From contig NC_058150.1 in assembly GCF_011075055.1 (NCBI RefSeq), forward strand, positions 10,640,330-10,704,329: a stretch of 64,000 nucleotides of DNA, in the 5' to 3' direction. Positions 57,281 through 64,000 of this stretch are shown piece after piece. Position 1 is the first letter of the stretch. Each line of letters starts with the position of its first letter. The notes beneath the pieces were generated by a model. The model was given only the letters and a program-made list of their open reading frames with translations, was not told the origin of the DNA and searched no databases. A program made the position numbers and the translations under genes. The DNA is from Mangifera indica. Lineage: Eukaryota > Streptophyta > Magnoliopsida > Sapindales > Anacardiaceae.

Positions 57281-59421
57281 TAGTGCATTTCCATTAAGAC
57301 AATGCAACAACACACAAACTCAATTATGAAAGTTACTATTCATTTAGCACAACAACAATTTGTCTTCAATTTTTATCCAATCAAATGACCTTCAAATCAT
57401 GCAAATTATATATCATTGAAAAAAACATTCAAAGAGCTTTCTAACGGTATATAATGTCAACCATAACTCAATCAACAAGACATTCAAAACTAGCTTCAAA
57501 ATTTGCTAGCAAAAACTGGAAATTGTAAAATCACATACTGTGAATAGTACCCGAGGCATACAACACACATTCAAATCTTCACACTTTGGATTTCAAGGGT
57601 AACAAGAAAATTAACCAAGGCATAAAGGAAAGTTCTACTAACCTTGGGGTCTTCCACCACCAATCTTCCACCAAGAATGATTGGATAAAGGAAATGAGAA
57701 AAAAAAAGCCAACAAGCTTTCTTCAAATTTTCATTCAAGAGCAAAACCAAAACTTTTTACAAATGAAGATCCACCCCTTTATATAGAAGGCATGAATGGC
57801 AGTGATACAATATTTCTCACAAAAGTCAACTAAAATGACATGAATTAAGCTAAGCCATTCATTCTAAACCAAGCCCATATAGACCTGGCCACAGGCCGGT
57901 TTGGCCTGTGAACCAGATCGAAACTGGCCTGGATGAAACCAAAATCGGAACCAGACTGAACCAGAATTTAGCGATTCGGTTTTGGTTTGCTTAATTTTGA
58001 ACCGTGAAACCACCGGTTCACACCCAGTTTATGAACCAACATGTAAACTGGCGGTTTATTGTACTGAATCGAAAAATTTTGAATTTTTTGAATTGTTTTT
58101 ATTTTTTTAATTTATTAAAGAGAGGGAACCGTTGGCTCTGAAAAGCCCTGCAATTTTCACCCTGTAATTTTTTGATCTCTCCCCTGCAATTTTTAAAATC
58201 ACATTTCACCCCTCTATTTTTTAATTTTTTTCAAATATTTTTTTTCCTATATATATATGCATTCAAATTTCAATCTTTCCACTCTCTTACTCAATCCTTC
58301 AAAATCTCATTCTCATTCTTTCAACTCTTAATACTCTTTCAATCTTTCAATTCAATCAAATTCTCTTAAATTTAATTAAATTCTTTCTTAATTTTTTATT
58401 AATTCCAATTTCTATTTTTATTATAAAATTCATAATTAATTATAAAATTTATTTCTATAATTAATTTTATTTATTATTTATTTATTATCTTTCATAATTA
58501 ATTATATAAGTAATTTTATTTATTATTTATTTATTATCTTTCATAATTAATTATATAATTAATTTTATTGATTATCAAAAAATGGCAAGTAGTAGAAATT
58601 CTTTCGGTAATAGGAGATTTGGTCAATATTTACATATATCAAATGTGAATGAAAATCAAATATCAATATTCACATATATTAAAGGTAAGAAAACTACGTA
58701 GACTTTGATTTTTCTAAACCCCAAGAAGATACGTAGGAAGCTTAATTTAAAAATTAAGTCCAAACATTTCTTTTAATTTTCAATTATTGTAATTAATAAT
58801 TTCAAAATTAAATCAAGATCATGTATTAGAATTGACTATTCAATGTCGGTTTCAAATTAAAACCGTCTGTTCCGAATCAGGGTCATGAACTGGAACCGTC
58901 AGTTCCGAACCGTGAACGAACCGTCCTATTACTGTTTCGGTTTAGGGTCCTTAATTTTTCGAACCGTGAATCGATGGTTTCGAATCGAAACCGTCGGTTC
59001 ATGAACCGTGGCCAGGACTAAGCCCATACATAGCAATTAACTAAAGACAAAAGTTAGTTGCTTTTTCCTTAACTTTAGAAATGATGTTTCCTAACTAAAA
59101 CAACTAAATTCTAACTTAGTTCTAATGTAACTAAAACCCAATTTTGGGCTCTTTAGGCTTCTCAAAATGATGCTTGGACTTTTGGGCCGTTGATGGACTT
59201 CAAAAGTTACACTTTTGGATCAATTAGAATAAACTATTCACTTGGACCTTTGGTGCATGTAATAAGATTATACCGAAAAGTGGTTTTGGGTAAAAAATGA
59301 AGAAGGTTGACATCCTTACACTGGTGCATTGCTGGAAATTCATGTTTCTTAGCTTCTTGTGTGGTAAGTAGGCTTGGGGTAGGTTTAGAGGCCGAAAGTG
59401 AAGAGGTGGTCGAATATGCAT
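57281..59421 (-). mobile_element. Solo LTR, family C, with nested hAT
   Basis: The LTR starts TGATGCATATTCGACC at 59421 and ends AATGCACTA at 57281. Flanks GAACC (57276-57280) and GAATC (59422-59426) are a 5-bp duplication with one change. Removing it rejoins the RT of element D as [14 protein letters not shown]. Without the hAT it is about 992 bp. Confidence 0.88.
57880..59020 (+). mobile_element. Non-autonomous hAT element, TSD AGCCCATA
   Basis: Perfect 8-bp duplications AGCCCATA (57872-57879 and 59021-59028) flank the 1141-bp element, with inverted ends TAGACCTGGCCAC and TAGTCCTGGCCAC. It keeps the 5' region and about the first 28 codons of the transposase (ATG at about 58582, MASSRNSFGNRRFGQY). 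It then jumps to the other end, losing nearly all the coding sequence. It is a deletion derivative of the element at 44631-46882. Confidence 0.92.
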
Positions 59422-60113
59422 CAGAATCCATTGTATTTCTTGGCTATGTTATTAGTTCGCAAGGTATTAGTGTGGATAAAGAGAAGGTAAAGGTGAGAAG
59501 GGACTGGCCTACACTTAAGAACGCGAACGAGGTAAGAAGTTTTCATGGTTTAGCAAGTTTTTATCGAAGGTTTGTTAAGAATTTTAGTTCTATTGCTACA
59601 CCTTTGAATGAACTTGTTTAAAAGAATGTTGTTTTTAAGTGGGAAGATGTGCATGATTGGGCTTTCAATACCTTGAAAGAAAAGCTTACTAATGCACTTT
59701 TGTTATGTTTACTTAACTTTGATAAAATTTTTGAGGTAGAATGTGACACATCTGGAATAGGAATAAGGGTTGTTTTGATGCAAGATTCCAAACTAATTGC
59801 TTACTTTAGTGAAAAGCTAAGTGGGGCAGCCTTGAATTATCCCACTTATGACAAGGAACTTTATGCATTGGTAAGAACTCTTCAAACATGGCAACATTAT
59901 TTGTGGCCAAGGGAATTCATCATTCATTCTAATCATGAGAGCTTAAAGTTCTTGAAATCCCAAGGTAAGCTTAATAAAAGACATGCTAAGTGGCTGGAGT
60001 TCATCAAAACATTTCCTTATGTGATCAAGTACAAACATGGAAAGGAAAACATTGTTGCCAATGCATTTTCTAGGAGGTGATTCGAGGACGAATCCTTTTG
60101 AGAAGAGGGCGAA

Positions 60114-61619
60114 TGATGGAGATCAAGGTGCTGATCAAGTGTAACAAAACAAGTATTCGCACGATCCTTTGCAAGGAATTGGTGGTCCAATGACTAGAGC
60201 AAGGACAAAGAAGATGAAAGAGGCTAGACAAGGCTTAATCATGGAGATGCATGACAAAACGGCTGTTCCAGAAGTTTCCAATGCTACACCAAGGATAATC
60301 ACTTATCTTTATGTGCAAGATAATGGACAAGGCTTAGAACTTGAAGAATAAAGCTTGGAGTGCATGATATAATTCTAGGCCGAATGGCCCAAGCTAAAGG
60401 AAGGCTTAAATAAAATAATGATAAAGAACCCGCTAGGCAACCTGCCCTAGGAACCCTTGAATCAATCCATTAAGCACACCTCAGAAAAGCTAAAAATAAG
60501 TTGGATCAATCAGATTAGAACCCTAAGGAAACTAAGTCCTTAAAACCCCAATCTTAAGACGCTATAAAGGTTGATCACTCTTTTGAGAAGTCAAGATGAT
60601 GCATTCTTCCAAGAACACAAGGAAACAAAGCAAAGTTTGCTGAAAATACCTCAAAATTATTAATGATATGTCCATTTTCGTTTTTCATAGTTGTAGCCTT
60701 TATATAGGCGTGTAATCATCATAATCCTAGGCATAAAAGTCAAAGTAAAAACCCTAGCTAATATATTAAGACATGGGCTAACTTACAAGCCCAAATAAAC
60801 CCAAGAAGTTAAGTCTTTTACATGTATATTTAGCCTTAACTTAAAATCTAATAACCCAAAACAACTAATCATTTTATTTAAGCCTTTTTTTAGCTTGGGC
60901 TATGCGGCCCAGAATTATATCATGGACTCCAAGCTTTATTCTTCAAGTTCTAAGTCTTGGCCATTATCTTGCACATAAAGATAAGTGATTATCCTTGGTG
61001 TAGAATTGGAAACTTTTAGAACAGCATCTTTGTCATGCATCTCCATGATTAAGCCTTGTAAGGCCTCTTTCATCTTCTTTGTCCTTGCTCTAATCATTGG
61101 ACCACCGATTTCTTGCAAAGGATCTTGGGAATACTTGTTTTATTGCACTTGATCTCCATCAAATGATTAGGTGTTTTGGGTTGTTAGATTTTAAGTTAAG
61201 GCTAAATATACATGTAAAAGACTTAACTTCTTGGGTTTATTTGGGCTTGTAGGTTGGCCCATGTCTTGATATATTAGCTAGGGTTTTTACTTTGACTTTT
61301 ATGCTTAGGATTATGATGATTACATGCCTATATAAAGGCTACAACTATGAAAAACGAAAATAGACATATCATTAATAATTTTGAGGTATTTTTTCAGCAA
61401 ATTTTTCTTTGTTTCCTTGTGTTCTTGGAAGAATACGTTTTCTTAACTTATCAAAGGAGTGATCAACCTTTATGGCGTCTTAAGATTGCGGTTTTAAGGA
61501 CTTAGTTTCCTTAGGGTTCTAATATGATTGATCAAATTTGTTTTCTAGCTTTTCTGGGTTGTGCATAACGAATTGATTCAAGGGTTCCTAGGGCAGATTG
61601 CTTAGCAGGTTCTTTATCA
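60114..61619 (+). repeat. Element D 3' LTR, split by an inverted copy of itself
   Basis: The LTR starts TGATGGAGATCAAGG at 60114 and ends GGTTCTTTATCA at 61619. It is about 758 bp after removing 60419-61161. Its first part encodes GGPMTRARTKKMKEA, the Pol tail reading into the LTR, ending LELEE and a stop at 60351. Confidence 0.88.
60419..61161 (-). mobile_element. Solo LTR, family D, inside another family-D LTR
   Basis: The 743-bp LTR in minus orientation runs from TGATGGAGATCAAG at 61161 to ACGGGTTCTTTATCA-like sequence at 60419. Flanks AATAA (60414-60418) and AATGA (61162-61166) fit a 5-bp duplication with one change. It holds the same 60-residue frame as its host LTR (GGPMIRARTKKMKEAL ... 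LELEE), making a large inverted repeat. Confidence 0.88.
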
Positions 61620-61681
61620 ACTCTGTGTGGAAAAATAGATAAACCCATGCATTGACATTTGTGAGCCTCATGTGTCTTGGA

Positions 61682-62416
61682 AAATTATATATCATTCAAG
61701 TCATAAAGGCATTCAAGTCTTCACACTTTAGATTTCAAGGGTAACAAGAAAATTAACCAAGGCATAAAGGAAAGTTCCACCAACCTTGGGGTCTTCCACC
61801 ACCAATCTTCCACCAAGAATGATTGGATAAAGGAAATGAGATAAAAGTCAACAAAGCTTTCTTTAAATTTTCATTTAAAAATGCAAAAACCTATCTATTA
61901 CAAATGAAGATCCACCCTTTTATATAAGAGGCATGTATGACAATGATAAAATATTTCCCACAAAAGTCAACTTAAAATGGCATGAATTAAGCTAAGCCAT
62001 TCATTCTAAACCAAGCCCATACATAGTAATTAACTAAAGACAAAAGTTAGTTGTTTTTTCCTTAACTTTAGGAATGATGTTTCCTAACCAAAACAACCAA
62101 ATTCTAATTTAGATATAATGTAACTAAAAACCAATTTTGGGCTCTTTGGGCTTCTCAAAATGATGCTTGGACGTTTGGGCCATTGATGGACTTCCAAAAT
62201 CACACTTTTGGATCAATTGGAGCAAGCTATTCACTTGGACCTTGGGTGCATACAGTGAGAATATACCCAAAAGTGGTTTTGGGCCAAAATTGAATGTGCA
62301 ATGCTTCCTTTGGCTTGGGATTTGCTAGAACTTTATTCTTCTTGGCTTCAAAGGCTGCATGGAGACTTGAGGATGGCTTGGAACCCAAAAATGACAATGG
62401 AGTCGCATATACATCA
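61682..62416 (-). mobile_element. Truncated family-C LTR
   Basis: It starts TGATGTATATGCGACTCC at 62416 and keeps the CACCAACCTTGGGG block. The last part is deleted or rearranged near 61682-61720. No target duplication was identified. Confidence 0.75.
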
Positions 62417-62782
62417 CCTTCACCATGGATCTAATCTCCATGATTAGAGATTAAGTGTCTCTAGCGTTTTGAGAGAAAATCCTATTATTTCTTTTTCTCC
62501 AAAAGAAGGTAGATTGTAACACCTAGGCTTAGCTTAGCCAACCAAGATTTCGTCTTCATCTTAGACAAACAAGAAAAAAAAATCTAGGGGAAATGGTTAC
62601 TTTTCAAACTTTGGATAAAGGAAATTGTTAGATTTTTTTCAACTAAGGGGAGAAATGTGATAAATGTTTAGTTTTTTTAATATTTTTAGTTGATTGATAT
62701 TTTTACTGTTAACCCTAACAATGAATTTTAACAAAATGGAGGATATTTGGGCTTTTGAAAGTTAATGGATAAAAGTTTGGAA
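62417..62782. other. Intergenic strip with AT-rich MITE-like remnant
   Basis: No coding sequence. Bases about 62600-62780, read on the minus strand, resemble the sequence beside the foldback element at 20370-20440 (both have CCATTAACTTT and TTGTTAGGG phrases), so a related decayed element may be present. Confidence 0.3.
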
Positions 62783-62864
62783 TTTTTTTTGTTAACTAGA
62801 GGAACCCTTGCAGTAAACCTTGAAGGCTCGTAGCCACCTAGACTCATAACTATGGACTAGGCAC
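62783..62864 (-). mobile_element. SINE-like retroposon fragment, second copy
   Basis: The minus strand ends CTAGTTAAC plus an A tail. It shares GAGTCTAGGTGGCTACGAGCC-like sequence with the element at 25614-25782 (there TTTAGATGGTTGCGAGCC). The 5' half is lost where the LTR at 62867 begins. Confidence 0.55.
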
Positions 62865-62866
62865 AA

Positions 62867-63839
62867 TGCATATTCATCCAAATATGCAACAAGAAACCAA
62901 AAATCAAAAATTGTTTTCACTGTTCATGTGGTATGAGCAGTTTTTTTGTTCTTGTAGTTTAACCAACCAAATCAAACTGAATTCATTTCATCATAATCAT
63001 GACACAAAGAAATTTCTTTCAAGCTATGGACGTACACAATTGGTGTAAAGTAAGACAATCAAATTACAAGTAGAATATAGTGGCAAAAATGGTAATTATG
63101 CTACAACTCTCTGCCATAATCAAAATTAACACACATATACACTCTAATTTGGATTTCTAAGGAAACATAAAATGAAATCAAGGCATAAAGGAAAGTTCCA
63201 CCAACCTTGGGGCCTTCCACCACCAATCTTCCACCAAGAATGATTGGATAAAGGAAATAAGAAAGAGAGCCAACAAAGCTTCTTCAAGTTTTCATTCCAA
63301 AGAAAAAAACCCCTTTTTACAAAGCATGACCACTTTATATAGGGAGTAAGTGGCGACAAGATATATGTGTACATATGTTTTTAATAAAATAATTCACTCT
63401 AGCCTTAATTCACTCTAAACCACACAAAATAAGTCATGTCATACTTTAAATAAATGCAATAAGACAAAATGTCACTATTATTCCATAAAAAGTAGGCTAT
63501 TGTCTCCACCAAAGCTTTCCTTTCATCCAATTTTGTCCAACTCTCCTAATTGGGCTTTGAGCACCTTTTTGAGCTTCAAAATGGAGTGATGGATGGTTGT
63601 AACTTCACTTGGGCTTTAAAGGAGGACTTCTTGGATCTTTAAGACCTATTAGATCATGAGAGTTTTGGATCCAAGTAATAGCATTACACCCATAAGCAAA
63701 GGTGGTCCAAGGTGGAAAAAGCAATGAATCTTTGGGCTTGCATGAAGCTAATTCTTCATTCTCAATGGTGGCTTGAGCCAAATGGAGATTTGATAGAGAC
63801 TTGGAAGCTAGAGTTGGAAAAGTGGCTGAAAATACATCA
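62867..63839 (-). repeat. 3' LTR of element E, family C
   Basis: The LTR starts TGATGTATTTTCAGCC at 63839, directly after a GAGGAGGGA purine run, and ends in AATATGCA at 62867 where the usual final bases are altered. The Pol frame above runs into it. Confidence 0.8.
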
Positions 63840-64000
63840 TCCCTCCTCGGTTGGGAAGGACTTGCCTTCAAGTCCTCAAGGTGGTTATCCTCTATGTATG
63901 GTGAAAGATCTCCAATGTTGAAGGTGGCTGAGACTCCTCCTATTTCATCCGGAAGATTCACCTTGTATGCATTGTCATTCACTCTCTTAAGCACTTCAAA
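63605..64000 (-). pseudogene. Element E Pol C-terminus (integrase tail), cut by window end
   Basis: The frame from the window edge reads LKRVNDNAYKVNLPDEIGGV, then ATFNIGDLSPYIEDNHLEDL. This is the integrase C-terminal domain ending of Ty3/gypsy Pol. It continues without a stop into the LTR as far as 63605. HLEDLKASPSQP here matches HLEDLRANLSQP in the array units, so E marks the type of full-length element from which the array derives. Only the last part is visible, so intactness cannot be judged. Confidence 0.8.

Larger units (their letters stand above)
56627..60113 (+). pseudogene. Element D Pol: RT and RNase H
   Basis: RT begins with GLPPLRGIEHQIDF and continues with [32 protein letters not shown] and the catalytic [10 protein letters not shown] to LKKCTFLHG at 57280. 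After the 2.1-kb insertion it resumes with [25 protein letters not shown] and a stop at 59619. RNase H follows with [29 protein letters not shown] and [11 protein letters not shown]. The RNase H catalytic Asp is present. It is dead because of the insertion, the stops and the missing integrase. Confidence 0.85.
56627..61619 (+). mobile_element. Ty3/gypsy element D, 5' part missing, integrase deleted
   Basis: Plus-strand RT (56627-57280 and from 59422), RNase H (to about 60080), the Pol tail and a 3' LTR (60114-61619) remain. The 5' half is cut off at the B2 LTR. Integrase is missing between the RNase H terminus and DSRTNPFE-like Pol-tail residues at about 60080. A solo LTR with a nested hAT splits the RT, and an inverted solo LTR splits its own 3' LTR. 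Confidence 0.85.

Overview
This window is nuclear DNA of a flowering plant, most likely a eudicot. It is strongly AT-rich. It holds one recognisable host gene (a three-exon NAC-family gene with GT-AG introns), L1-type LINEs with a DUF4283-like ORF1, Ty1/copia and Ty3/gypsy elements primed by initiator tRNA-Met, hAT and Mutator-like DNA transposons and a SINE. I cannot name the species. Almost everything outside the NAC gene is mobile DNA in various stages of decay.

Layout. 1-0.8 kb: two LINE 3' ends tail to tail, then a tRNA-Leu relic. 1.5-10.8 kb: a decayed minus-strand Ty1/copia element split by three solo LTRs (2415-3436, 4069-5005, 5654-6465). 11.3-13.7 kb: inverted-repeat DNA elements, including a MULE-type element with a 9-bp target duplication that carries a nested Tourist-like MITE. 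14.7-15.7 kb: the NAC gene. 17.7-18.7 kb: a solo LTR with a perfect target duplication. 20.4-24.7 kb: a long-armed foldback element next to a decayed LINE; that LINE holds a solo LTR, which in turn holds a second LINE. 25.6 kb: a SINE-like copy with a perfect 16-bp target duplication.

27-44.6 kb: the most notable structure. Four LTRs alternate with internal regions in one orientation (LTR-internal-LTR-internal-LTR-internal-LTR), with truncated internal regions at both ends. Each internal region carries only gag and protease; reverse transcriptase, RNase H and integrase are missing at what appears to be the same junction in every unit. Corrected for later insertions the units are close to 3.0 kb (about 2.99, 3.00 and 3.03 kb). 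Later insertions are a 5.25-kb LINE in unit 1, a duplicated zinc-knuckle segment wrapped around a foreign LTR fragment in unit 2, and a solo LTR in unit 3. The units share nonsense codons, so they multiplied after the founder was already defective.

44.6-64 kb: a nest of transposons. A truncated hAT transposase gene lies in the 3' LTR of a full-length Ty3 element (B1). B1 sits in the 3' LTR of a gag-only relative (B2), and B2 sits against a plus-strand Ty3 element (D). D's reverse transcriptase is split by a solo LTR that carries a non-autonomous hAT element, and its 3' LTR holds an inverted solo copy of itself. The window ends inside another minus-strand Ty3 element.

No operons, CRISPR arrays or intact RNA genes were seen. 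Boundaries quoted to the base rest on TG...CA ends, terminal inverted repeats or target duplications that I read directly. Family assignments of coding relics rest on protein motifs recognised by eye, without database searches.
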